NCBI GenBank assembly: GCA_964411125.1
Contig: CAYPJU010000031.1
Location: 1-64,000, forward strand
From: JBFIHF01 sp964411125
Lineage (GTDB): Bacteria > Myxococcota_A > Bradymonadia > Bradymonadales > Bradymonadaceae
Direction: 5' to 3'
Length of the DNA stretch: 64,000 bases
In this document: positions 27,502 through 36,073 of the stretch, in pieces
How positions within the stretch are numbered: position 1 is the stretch's first letter
How the letters are laid out: each line of letters begins with the position of its first letter
Made by a program: the position numbers and the translations under genes
The notes under the pieces: generated by a model
The model's input: only the letters and a program-made list of their open reading frames with translations
What the model was told of the DNA's origin: nothing
Databases searched by the model: none

Positions 27502-28566
27502 ATGAGTATCGCGGTCCCCAACATCCCGACGCGGAGCCACGACGACATGGTCGCGGAGGCGAAAGCGGCCCGTCTGAAGCACACGAGTGACGACGATGCC
27601 GGGTACTCGCGAGTACGGGTCGACGACGGGTTCGAGTACCGCGGTCCCGACGGAAAGAGGGTGAAGGACGAAGCGCTGATCGAGCGCTTCGACTCGATGG
27701 CGATTCCGCCGGCGTGGACGGATGTCTGGATTTGCAAGAGCCCACGGGGACATCTGCAGGTGACGGGGCGAGACGATGCCGACCGCAAGCAGTACATCTA
27801 CCACGAGAAATGGGAGGAGTACCGAGCGCGGAGCCGGTATCGAAAGATCGAGGAGTTCGGCCGTCGATTGCCGGAGCTGCGCGAGCGGATCGACAGCGAT
27901 CTGCGGAAGCGGGAGCCGTGTCGGACCCGTACGGTGGCGCTCGCGTGCGCCATCCTGGACACCACGTTCATGCGAGTGGGGCAGGAGGCGTACGAGCGTG
28001 AGAACGGCAGCTACGGGCTCACCACGCTTCGGCGGGATCATGCCGAGATCGGCGCTGTCCGGGTGACGTTCGAGTACATCGGGAAGAGCGGAGCGGAGCG
28101 GAAGGTCCAGTTTTCCGACCGCCGATTGGCGGGCCATCTGGCGAAGCTTCAGGAGCTGGAGAGCGATCGCGTGCTCTGTTACCAGCGCGGTGACGGCGTC
28201 TTCGGGGTCAAGCCCTCTGCCATCAACGAATATATCCGCGAAGTGCTGGGGGAGGGATTCAGCGCGAAGGACTTCCGCACGTGGGGTGGATGCCTGCGCT
28301 GCTTCGAGGCGCTCGTCGACGCCGAGGTGCCGCTCGACGAAAAGGAGTGTCACCAGCGGGTCGTCGATGCGGTGAAATGCACGGCGACCACCCTCGGCAA
28401 CACCCCGGCAGTGTGTCGCTCGCATTACATCCACGTGGAAATTCTCGACTTCGCCGAGGACGTCGATCGGTGGTCGCTGTTGCAAAAGGCTCGTGACGCG
28501 AACCGCGACGGCGGCAGGCGTGCTCGCGAAGAGCTCGTCCTCGACGTGCTGGCCCAGCTTCACTGA
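27502..28566 (+). CDS. DNA topoisomerase IB (eukaryotic/poxvirus-like)
   Basis: A 354-residue type IB topoisomerase that relaxes supercoils through a 3'-phosphotyrosyl intermediate. Catalytic residues recognisable by motif are Arg158 (FMRVGQEAY), Lys194 (YIGKSG), Arg259 (DFRTWGG) and the nucleophile Tyr309 (CRSHYIHVEIL). Bacterial and poxviral enzymes are around 310-360 residues, so this is full length. It is read away from livF, and its stop overlaps the end of the convergent kinase gene by a few bases (28560-28566). It is a sporadically distributed, often horizontally spread gene. Confidence 0.93.
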   Translation: MSIAVPNIPTRSHDDMVAEAKAARLKHTSDDDAGYSRVRVDDGFEYRGPDGKRVKDEALIERFDSMAIPPAWTDVWICKSPRGHLQVTGRDDADRKQYIYHEKWEEYRARSRYRKIEEFGRRLPELRERIDSDLRKREPCRTRTVALACAILDTTFMRVGQEAYERENGSYGLTTLRRDHAEIGAVRVTFEYIGKSGAERKVQFSDRRLAGHLAKLQELESDRVLCYQRGDGVFGVKPSAINEYIREVLGEGFSAKDFRTWGGCLRCFEALVDAEVPLDEKECHQRVVDAVKCTATTLGNTPAVCRSHYIHVEILDFAEDVDRWSLLQKARDANRDGGRRAREELVLDVLAQLH

Positions 28567-30644
28567 GGGGCGCTGTCGACTCCCTCCCGGACGCTGTCGG
28601 GCGGTTCGGAGCGCTCGAGCGCCTCCCCGTGTTCCTCGAAAAACCTCCAAACCGTCTCGGCGTAGGGAAACTCGGTCGCCGGGCTCTGGCATCCGGGGAT
28701 CGGGTGGAAGGTGTTCGAACCCGCCATGGGCCAGTAGTGGCCGCCGTCGATGCGGCAGCCGACGACGGGCTGGTCGCAACCCTCCGAATAGATTTGGCAG
28801 CGAGAGTTTCGATCGCGGAGCCAACTCTTCTCGGTGGGGCCGCAGCCGTTTACCCGGCGCCACAGGCCGATCTCCTTGTCGAACGGCATGACGCGTCGCC
28901 CGTTGCATGCTTCGGCGCGAGTCATGGGGGTGAAAGGGTCGTTGATTCCGTTCAAGATCATGAGCGGGACCTTCTCCGAGGTTCGGCAGAGCTCGTCGTG
29001 CTCGGCGAGTCGATGCCCGCTCGCAGCGATAGCGCCGAAGGAGATGTGGCAGCGCAGCTCCATGACAGCCCGGCCTGCCGAGGCATGGCCGACGAGATAG
29101 ATTCGAGCGGGATCGATGCAGAGAGAGCGGGTGGTGGCCTCGATGACGCCCCGGACGAATTCGGTGTCGGTGACGTGCTCGTATGCGGGGAAGTGCGTGT
29201 GTGTCTTCGGAGCAACCACCACGAAACCGTGCTCTTCGGAGAGCGCGGCGAACTCGTCGATCATGTTGTTCTCGCCGCCGCGCATGAAGTCGCTGTCGAG
29301 CGCGACTACGAGTGGGCTCTCACGGCCGGGGTCGTAGCTCGCGGGGACGTAGGACCGCCAGGTCCTGCGGACGCCACCGACTTCAATCGTGTCGCGTCTT
29401 CGGCCGGAGAAGGGCGGTGGGCTTCCACATCGTGGAGGGTCGGATTCGCTCTCCGCGTCGATGGGGTCGGCGGATGCGTCGCGGGGATCTTCGACGGGGG
29501 CATCTGCGACGTCGAGGTGAGTGGGGAGCCCTTGTTCGCGCGACGACCCGGGTGGCTCGGTCTGCGCGGCGTACGATGGTCGTGGGGGCTGGTCTTCGTC
29601 GACGAAGGAGACTGCGACCGCGACGAGCGTACCGACGGTGGCGACGAGGGCGAGGAGAATCGCTGCCGTCGTCGCCTTCGTGGAAGCCTCGGTAGAAGTT
29701 TCCACCCTGGGGTGTTCGGCGTCGGTCGGGAGAGAGTTCGCGGTCGGCTCTCCCATCGGCCCAGACGCGGCTTCGCCCGGGGGCCGACCCTGTAGGATGG
29801 CGTCGAGATCGGCGAGCACCGCACCGGCGTCGGGATATCGATGCGCCTCGTCTTTCGCGCACATGCGGGCGACGAGCGCTCGAAACGCGGGGGAGATCCC
29901 AAGGCTCGCGGGGAGGACGAACGGCACGGGATCGAGCTGCCGTTTGAGGACGTCGAGGTTGTTCTCGAACGGGTTGGCAGGTGTCGCGGTCAGGAGCTCG
30001 TGTACTACCAGCCCGAGAGCGAAGACGTCGGAAGACGGGCCTGTCGCTTCGCCACAGATCTGCTCGGGCGACATGTAGCGCGGCGTCCCGATGACCGTGC
30101 CGGTGCGGGTGATCGTGTGAACGTCTGTGGGAGGCTGGAGGGGCTTCGCGATGCCGAAATCGATGACTTTCACGCAGAGCGGGTCGCCGGCGTACTCGTA
30201 GACGAGGATGTTGGCAGGCTTGATGTCGCGGTGGAGAATGCCGGCGCGGTGGGCTTCGCGCAAAGCCTGCAAGCACTGTTCGAGGACGTGGATCGCAGCC
30301 CGCTCGGGCATCGGTCCGTGCTGCCCCAGCATGACGGCGAGGTCGAGGCCTCGGACGTACTCGAAGACCATGAAGAGCTGGCCGTCGGGGGTGCGGCCGA
30401 AATCGAACATCACGATCGTGTGGGGGTCGGTGAGCCCCGCGTAGATCTTGGCCTCGCGAAGAAAGCGCGAGACGGTGGTGTGGTCGTAGTTTCCGTCGTG
30501 GTCGGGGGTGAGAACCTTGAGTGCGACCTGTCGGCCGACGATCGAGTCTCGCGCGAGGAAGACGGTCGCGAAACCGCCGCGCCCCAGGACGTCCAAGACC
30601 TCGTAACGGTCGAGAAAGCGCTCGCCGGGGCGTGGGCCGGTCAT
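28560..30644 (-). CDS. Receptor-like Ser/Thr kinase with extracytoplasmic esterase-like domain (kinase D)
   Basis: A 694-residue transmembrane kinase and the last gene of the four-kinase array. Kinase domain at 11-285 with Lys43, HRDIKPAN (catalytic Asp140) and DFG (162-164) intact. A transmembrane helix lies at about 326-347, then an acidic linker, then an alpha/beta-hydrolase domain (about 405-675) of the PHB-depolymerase/LpqC type. Triad Asp569 (NGIND) and His636 (GGHYWP) are present. The nucleophile elbow reads GHASAG (519-524), where the usual GLSAGG serine position is Ala521 in an ungapped alignment. Ten cysteines in the domain match the two sister proteins. Its start overlaps the preceding gene by four bases (ATGA). 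Confidence 0.9.
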   Translation of the reverse strand: MTGPRPGERFLDRYEVLDVLGRGGFATVFLARDSIVGRQVALKVLTPDHDGNYDHTTVSRFLREAKIYAGLTDPHTIVMFDFGRTPDGQLFMVFEYVRGLDLAVMLGQHGPMPERAAIHVLEQCLQALREAHRAGILHRDIKPANILVYEYAGDPLCVKVIDFGIAKPLQPPTDVHTITRTGTVIGTPRYMSPEQICGEATGPSSDVFALGLVVHELLTATPANPFENNLDVLKRQLDPVPFVLPASLGISPAFRALVARMCAKDEAHRYPDAGAVLADLDAILQGRPPGEAASGPMGEPTANSLPTDAEHPRVETSTEASTKATTAAILLALVATVGTLVAVAVSFVDEDQPPRPSYAAQTEPPGSSREQGLPTHLDVADAPVEDPRDASADPIDAESESDPPRCGSPPPFSGRRRDTIEVGGVRRTWRSYVPASYDPGRESPLVVALDSDFMRGGENNMIDEFAALSEEHGFVVVAPKTHTHFPAYEHVTDTEFVRGVIEATTRSLCIDPARIYLVGHASAGRAVMELRCHISFGAIAASGHRLAEHDELCRTSEKVPLMILNGINDPFTPMTRAEACNGRRVMPFDKEIGLWRRVNGCGPTEKSWLRDRNSRCQIYSEGCDQPVVGCRIDGGHYWPMAGSNTFHPIPGCQSPATEFPYAETVWRFFEEHGEALERSEPPDSVREGVDSAPQ

Positions 30645-31789
30645 CCCATGACGAAGGAGAGGATCATGATGATGAGGCCGGCGCCGAGTGCTACGCCGAG
30701 GATGACGACCAGGATGTTGGTCGCGGCCGACTTCACGATCTCTTTATCGAGAGTGATCGTCTGAGAGGGCTCGGAGGGGCGCGGGTTGGGTGCGCTGATT
30801 TCGCGCATGGTGGGGGAGACGGGGTGGCGACCGGACTGCGTCGGGACCTTGGGCTGGGCGTCGTTCGGCGGGGGAACAGCGCCGTGGGCCCACTCGCCGG
30901 ATCGTCGTCCGGAGCCCGTGGTCCGGAGGCGCCGCGGCGCGAAAGGCTGCAGCGCGTCGATCACCTCCTGCGCGGAGGAGAAACGGAAACTCGGGTCGCG
31001 TGCGCACATTCGCTCGACGATTCGCGCCAGGTGCGGGTCGACGCCTAGATCGGGGGGGAGTCGGATCGGGTCGCTGCTCAACTGGGCGAGGAGGATCGCT
31101 TTCGTGTCACTGCCGCCGATGGCGGGTCGTCCGACGAGCATCTCGTACGCCATCAGGCCGAGACTGTAGATGTCGGCCGGGGGCCCCAGGTCGTTGCTGC
31201 AGATCTGTTCGGGGCTCATGTAACGGGGCGTTCCGACGACGGCGCCGGTCTTGGTGATGGAGAGCGCTTCGAGTCCGCCCGTCTCGACGGGCTTGGCGAT
31301 CCCGAAGTCGAGGAGTTTCACGCGGTAGTCGTCCCCCATGTACTGATAAAGCAGTACGTTTGCGGGTTTGAGGTCTCGATGGAGAATTCCGGCGCCATGG
31401 GCCTCGCGCAGCGCGCTGAGTAGCTGCAGCAGAACATGGACGACCCGCTGGGGATCCAGGCGTCCAGATTCGCCCAGCTTGTCGGAGAGATCGGCGCCTT
31501 TGACGTACTCGAAGACCATGAAGAGCAGGCCTTCTTCGGTCCGGCCGAAATCGAACATCGTGATGGTGTGTGGGTCCTGGAGGCTGGCGATGACCCTCGC
31601 CTCTCGCATGAACCGGGAGACGAGATCGGACTCGTAGCCCTCGCCGCCGGGGGCCAGGATCTTGATCGCGACGTCGCGTCCGATCTGCGTGTCCGTCGCT
31701 CGATACACCGCGGCAAAGCCGCCGCGTCCCAGGATCGACTGCAGCTTGTACTTCGTCTGAAACGTCTCGCCGACTTCCGGCAGCTTCAT
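30641..31789 (-). CDS. Membrane-anchored Ser/Thr kinase without sensor domain (kinase C)
   Basis: A 382-residue kinase closely related to its three neighbours. The glycine loop GRGGFAAVY, Lys43, HRDLKPAN (Asp139), DFG (161-163) and GTPRYMSPEQ are all intact. A polar linker (285-355) leads to one C-terminal helix (357-380) that ends the protein, so nothing of note lies outside the membrane. It is the only one of the four with no hydrolase domain. It starts 73 bases after the end of kinase B and overlaps kinase D (ATGA). It may be a truncated duplicate that still acts as a partner for the sensor kinases. Confidence 0.92.
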   Translation of the reverse strand: MKLPEVGETFQTKYKLQSILGRGGFAAVYRATDTQIGRDVAIKILAPGGEGYESDLVSRFMREARVIASLQDPHTITMFDFGRTEEGLLFMVFEYVKGADLSDKLGESGRLDPQRVVHVLLQLLSALREAHGAGILHRDLKPANVLLYQYMGDDYRVKLLDFGIAKPVETGGLEALSITKTGAVVGTPRYMSPEQICSNDLGPPADIYSLGLMAYEMLVGRPAIGGSDTKAILLAQLSSDPIRLPPDLGVDPHLARIVERMCARDPSFRFSSAQEVIDALQPFAPRRLRTTGSGRRSGEWAHGAVPPPNDAQPKVPTQSGRHPVSPTMREISAPNPRPSEPSQTITLDKEIVKSAATNILVVILGVALGAGLIIMILSFVMG

Positions 31790-31862
31790 ATCACGAGTGT
31801 AACGCGGCGACGTTCCGCCGACGACTGCAAAGGTGCACCCCCACGAGAGTTGCTCGTTCGGG

Positions 31863-33977
31863 CTACTCGATGGGGCGGCCGTGCTGCTCGAGGAACCGCC
31901 ACACCGTGGCCTGATAGGGGAATTTCGAGCGGTCAGAATAGCAGGTCGGGATCGCGATGTCGTCTTTCATCCCGGGCCAGAAATGGCCTCCTTCCACCGA
32001 GCACGTCACGAACGGGGTGTCGCAGGCCCACTGCTGGCAAGTTCCCTTCGGTCCTACGTCGAAGGGGGTCGACCCCGCGTCGGTCGAGCAGCCGAACGCC
32101 TTCAGCCATCGGTCGCGGTGCTCCTTGTCGCTGAACACGTTGTTGCCCTGACAATTCGCCCCTCCAAGCGAAGGAGTGTTGCGGTCCTCTCGGCCGCGGA
32201 TGTGCATGGTTGGGAGGGGGGCTTCGAACTCACACATCTTGAACGACCGCTTCTCGCGATACCCCGAACCGACGACCCCGGACATCTTCATGTGGCATCC
32301 GATGCGTTCGACCGCCCGCCCGCCCGAACCGACACCGACGCCGTAGATCCACTGCGGGTCGAGACAGAGGATCTTGAAGGTCTCCTCGTACGCTCTCTCG
32401 ACGAACTCGTAGTCCTCGGCATTCGACCATGCCTTGAACGTCGTTGCCGACGTCGGCGCGAGGAGGACGAGCCCCTGCTCGTCGGCAATGCCCTGCATTC
32501 CGTAGTCTTCCAGCGCATGGGCCCCGTTGAAGGGGGCGTTGTGGAAGAGGATCATCGTGCGATGCGGCACGTTGGGGTCGTAGCCGTCGGGCAGGCGAAC
32601 GTGCCACTGGCGTTGCACCCCTTCTACGCTCGTGGCGAGGAGCTGCTCACCTTCGAAGGGGGGAGGTTGGCCGCAGCCTGAGATGGGCGAATTTTCGATG
32701 GCGGGGCCCGTGTCCGGCCGTGGGTCGTCGGAGCCGAGATCGGCCGCAGAAGCGGTGCCTCCCAGGTCGGGTGGGTCGGCGGCGGGCTGAAGAGTCTCGG
32801 TCGGGGGGAGCGGCTCTTCGATGATCGGCGCCGTCACCGCGGCGGGTGGTGCTGCGGGGGCCGAGTAAACCCCGCGTTTCGTCGCCGAGGTGAGGGAGAC
32901 CACGGCACCCACGAGCACGGCGAGGAGCACCGCGATGCCGGCGAAAGCGATCCAGGGGGAGGGCTTCTTCGTCGCCGAGGGGGGGAGGGGCGGGGCGCCG
33001 ACGTACGGCGACTCGGGGAGCGTCGCCGCCGCCTGCCCGGCCGGCAGAAACCCACCGGTGGCGCCGGGAGGGAGAGGGGGCGGATGGTGAACTGGCCCCG
33101 GCCCGGGAGGGAGGCTGTCGAGACCGTCGAGGCCGGCTTCGATGGCGACGGCGACCTCCTCGGCGCTCGGGAAGCGGTTCTCGGGACGACGCGCCAGCAT
33201 CCGCTCCACGATGTGACGGAACCACGGTGCGACGGGAACCGTGGGCGGGAGGAGCAGTGGTTCCTCGCTGAGGGCCTGTACCAGCATCATGCGGGTGTCT
33301 TTCGCATTGACGGCGGGCTCTCCGACGAGCAGCTCGTAGACGACGAGTCCGAGGCTGTAGATGTCGGACGAAGTCGTCAGCTCCTCGCCGCACAAGGCCT
33401 CCGGTGCCATGTAGCGAGGTGTGCCGACGAACGCCCCGGTGCGGGTCAACGACTCCCCCTCGGGCGAGTCGGCGACCGCTTTGGCGATCCCGAAGTCGAT
33501 CAGCTTCGCCTGATAAGGGTCTCCGGCATACTCGTGGATGAGGATGTTACCGAGCTTCAGGTCGCGGTGGAGAATCCCGGCGGCGTGGGCTTCGGTGAGG
33601 GCGCTACAGATCTGAAGGAGAACGTGGACGACGACGTCCTGAGGCAGGGCACCCTCCTGCGCCAGGACTTCCTTGAGATCCCGCGCCTCGATGTACTGCG
33701 TCACCATGAAGAGGAGGCCGGTCGCCGACGTTCCGAAGTCGAACATCGTGATCGTGTGGGGATCTCTGAGCCCGGCGAGGACGCGTGCCTCGCGCATGAA
33801 GCGGGCGGCGAGGGCCCCCCCGTACCCGTCCTCCCCCGGCGCGAGGATCTTGATCGCGACGTTGCGCTCCACCTCCTGGTCTTCGGCCAGGTAGACGGCG
33901 GCGAACCCGCCGCGGCCGAGCACTTTCACGAGGACGTAGCGTCCCTCGAAGACTTCGCCGAGCTCGGGCAGCTTCAT
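31863..33977 (-). CDS. Receptor-like Ser/Thr kinase with extracytoplasmic esterase-like domain (kinase B)
   Basis: A 704-residue kinase. Kinase domain 11-285 with Lys43, HRDLKLGN (Asp139; the usual Pro is Leu142) and DFG (161-163). A long Pro/Gly-rich linker (290-340) precedes the transmembrane helix (342-364). The extracytoplasmic hydrolase-like domain spans about 434-700. Its elbow reads GVGSGG (548-553), putting Gly550 at the nucleophile position; Asp598 (RGRED) and His665 (GGHFWP) remain. Ten cysteines (435, 538, 561, 582, 609, 630, 647, 652, 659, 679) match the sister proteins in spacing. Its first codons overlap the stop of kinase A (ATGA). Confidence 0.9.
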   Translation of the reverse strand: MKLPELGEVFEGRYVLVKVLGRGGFAAVYLAEDQEVERNVAIKILAPGEDGYGGALAARFMREARVLAGLRDPHTITMFDFGTSATGLLFMVTQYIEARDLKEVLAQEGALPQDVVVHVLLQICSALTEAHAAGILHRDLKLGNILIHEYAGDPYQAKLIDFGIAKAVADSPEGESLTRTGAFVGTPRYMAPEALCGEELTTSSDIYSLGLVVYELLVGEPAVNAKDTRMMLVQALSEEPLLLPPTVPVAPWFRHIVERMLARRPENRFPSAEEVAVAIEAGLDGLDSLPPGPGPVHHPPPLPPGATGGFLPAGQAAATLPESPYVGAPPLPPSATKKPSPWIAFAGIAVLLAVLVGAVVSLTSATKRGVYSAPAAPPAAVTAPIIEEPLPPTETLQPAADPPDLGGTASAADLGSDDPRPDTGPAIENSPISGCGQPPPFEGEQLLATSVEGVQRQWHVRLPDGYDPNVPHRTMILFHNAPFNGAHALEDYGMQGIADEQGLVLLAPTSATTFKAWSNAEDYEFVERAYEETFKILCLDPQWIYGVGVGSGGRAVERIGCHMKMSGVVGSGYREKRSFKMCEFEAPLPTMHIRGREDRNTPSLGGANCQGNNVFSDKEHRDRWLKAFGCSTDAGSTPFDVGPKGTCQQWACDTPFVTCSVEGGHFWPGMKDDIAIPTCYSDRSKFPYQATVWRFLEQHGRPIE

Positions 33978-35929
33978 CGCGCCTGCTCCCGTCTAGTGGA
34001 ACGATGCTCCGCGAAGAAAGCCGCGATCGCCGCCGCATAGTCGAACTCGGTCGGCACCTGCTTGCAGCTCGGCCATTCCCAGACCGTGCTCTTGCCTCGC
34101 GCCCAGTAGTGACCGCCTTCGATCTCGCACGACACAAACGCTCGCTCGCAGCCCTGGAACTCGCGGCACGAACCGTGTTCGAATTCCCCCCACGATTCGG
34201 ATGCCTCTTCGCACCGGTTCAGGGCGCGAACGGAGCGGTCGTTCGACGCAAGCGACACCTCCGATTTTCCGTTGCAGGAGGTTCCTCCACGCCGCGGCAG
34301 GTAAGGGTCTCGGTCCCCCACGAGGGTGATCGTGGGGGTCGCGCGTTCACACGGTAGCCGCGAACGCGTCGCGGTGATCGCGAGGGCCGCGACGTCCCAG
34401 TCGCACGCGAATTGTTCGGCGAACCGCCCGCCCGCCGCGTTGCCGACGGCGAAGATTCGCGTGGGATCGATGCAGAGCATGGCGTCCACCTGCTCCATCA
34501 TCAATTCGGCGAGTCGTCGGTCCTCCTCGACCGCGAGCCACGCGGGGGCGACTTTCCTCGATTGGGGCGCGAGGACGATCCAGTGATTCTCGTCCGCCTG
34601 GCTGGCGAGCTCCGCGAGCATGTCCTCCCCGCTGTGTAACGACGAGTGCGCCGCGACGACCAGCGGGTAGCGTTCGTCGCCGTCGTAGCTGTCGGGGAGG
34701 CGTAGCCAGAACGTGCGCTTCTGGTCGAACGAGACGATCTCGAACCGCCGGGTGCCGACGAACTCCGGCTCGACGTTACATCCATCGCGGGGGGGAGGGG
34801 TGTCGATGACGATGGCAGTCGGCTGCGGTTCGGGGTCGTCCGCAGGACGCATGTCGATGGTGTCTTCTTCGAGGAAAGCTGCGGAGATCGTAGCCGGACG
34901 CGGCGTGTCGCGAGGCTGAGGAGGCGCCGTCGGTTGGAGCGAAGCTCCCAGCCACACCGCGCCGAACCCCAGGCAGGCGATCCCCGCCACCACGAGGCCG
35001 ACCTTCAGCGCCGCGGAACTGATGATTCCGACGGCGCGGGGCCGTGCGGAGTCCTGCGCCCAGCGTGGGGGCTCGGCGGCCCTGCCTCCATCGAGGGCGT
35101 CGAGGACCGCCTCGGCACTCTGCAGCCGCCGGGCGGGATCGCGGATGCACATCCGTTCGATCGTCGTGACGAGCGGAGCGGGAAACCGCTCCGGTCCGGG
35201 CACGCGGATTGGCCAGGAGGCGAGCTGGTTGTTGATGATCTCCATTCGGTCGGCGCCATCGATGGCGCGCCTCCCCATCAACATCTCCCAGGCGAGCAGA
35301 CCGAGGCAATAGATGTCCGCGGGGGGCCCGATATCCATTCCGCAGAGCTGTTCGGGGGCCATGTGGGTGGGCGTACCGACGACGAGGCCCGTGCGCGTGA
35401 GCTTCTCGAGCTGCGGCGTCGGGTGAAGCGCCCTGGCGATCCCGAAATCGATCAGTTTGACGCGCCAGGGGTCGTCGCCGTGCCGGTATATCAGGACGTT
35501 TGCGGGTTTGAGATCGCGGTGCAAGATTCCCTGGGCGTGAGCTTCCCGCAATGCCTGTGCGAGCTGCCGCACGATGTGTACGACGACCGAAGCCGGGAGT
35601 CCTCCCTGCCGATAGACGACGTCGTGCAGATCTTCGGCCTCGACGTACTCGAAGACCATGTAGAGCAGACCCGAAGCGCTCCGATTTGCCTCGTAGAGGG
35701 TGATGGTGTGAGGGTCGCGGAGCTGGGAGAGCACCCGGGCTTCACGCAAGAAACGTCCCTCACCTTCGCGGTCGAAAGCGCCGTCGGGGAGCGGATCGAG
35801 GATCTTGAGAGCGACGGTTCGGCCGACGTGCTCGTCTCGCGCACGGTAGACGGCCGCGAATCCTCCCCGCCCGAGGAGGCGATCGATGGCGTATCGCCCT
35901 TCGAAAATCTGACCGGGTTCGAGGGTCAT
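33974..35929 (-). CDS. Receptor-like Ser/Thr kinase with extracytoplasmic esterase-like domain (kinase A)
   Basis: A 651-residue kinase and first gene of the array. The ATG at 35929 aligns the N-terminus (MTLEPGQIFEGRY) with the siblings; an ATG six codons earlier is possible. Kinase 11-285: Lys42, HRDLKPAN (Asp139), DFG (161-163). Transmembrane helix about 302-330. The hydrolase-like domain is at 384-645. The elbow reads GNAAGG (496-501) with no serine at all, so it cannot be a serine esterase by this site. Asp541 (VGDRD) and His607 (GGHYW) are conserved. Ten cysteines share the siblings' pattern. I infer a receptor whose outside domain binds, not cleaves, a ligand. Confidence 0.9.
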   Translation of the reverse strand: MTLEPGQIFEGRYAIDRLLGRGGFAAVYRARDEHVGRTVALKILDPLPDGAFDREGEGRFLREARVLSQLRDPHTITLYEANRSASGLLYMVFEYVEAEDLHDVVYRQGGLPASVVVHIVRQLAQALREAHAQGILHRDLKPANVLIYRHGDDPWRVKLIDFGIARALHPTPQLEKLTRTGLVVGTPTHMAPEQLCGMDIGPPADIYCLGLLAWEMLMGRRAIDGADRMEIINNQLASWPIRVPGPERFPAPLVTTIERMCIRDPARRLQSAEAVLDALDGGRAAEPPRWAQDSARPRAVGIISSAALKVGLVVAGIACLGFGAVWLGASLQPTAPPQPRDTPRPATISAAFLEEDTIDMRPADDPEPQPTAIVIDTPPPRDGCNVEPEFVGTRRFEIVSFDQKRTFWLRLPDSYDGDERYPLVVAAHSSLHSGEDMLAELASQADENHWIVLAPQSRKVAPAWLAVEEDRRLAELMMEQVDAMLCIDPTRIFAVGNAAGGRFAEQFACDWDVAALAITATRSRLPCERATPTITLVGDRDPYLPRRGGTSCNGKSEVSLASNDRSVRALNRCEEASESWGEFEHGSCREFQGCERAFVSCEIEGGHYWARGKSTVWEWPSCKQVPTEFDYAAAIAAFFAEHRSTRREQAR

Positions 35930-36016
35930 GCGGGCATGGTACTCCATCGCGGCACCGAGGGCAGCTTTCCGCAGTGCAGAAGGAGGCTATCCGCGCGTTT
36001 TTCGGGCCGAAACGGA

Positions 36017-36049
36017 AGAGGCGCCGTCAGGAATGCCGACGGCGCCTCT
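36017..36049 (-). terminator. Intrinsic terminator-like hairpin after the VWA gene
   Basis: AGAGGCGCCGTC (36017-36028) and GACGGCGCCTCT (36038-36049) form a perfect 12-base-pair stem with a nine-base loop. It lies 25 bases beyond the stop of the minus-strand VWA gene and upstream of kinase A. On the minus strand the stem is followed by a moderately T-rich stretch (CCGTTTCGG). It should separate the VWA transcript from the kinase array. Confidence 0.75.
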
Positions 36050-36073
36050 CGGAGCAGGGGGGAGACCATCAGG

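Noticed and set aside
36017..36049. Bidirectional operator at the perfect GC-rich palindrome
   Set aside because: The nine-base loop, 12-base stem and location just after a stop codon fit a transcription terminator better.
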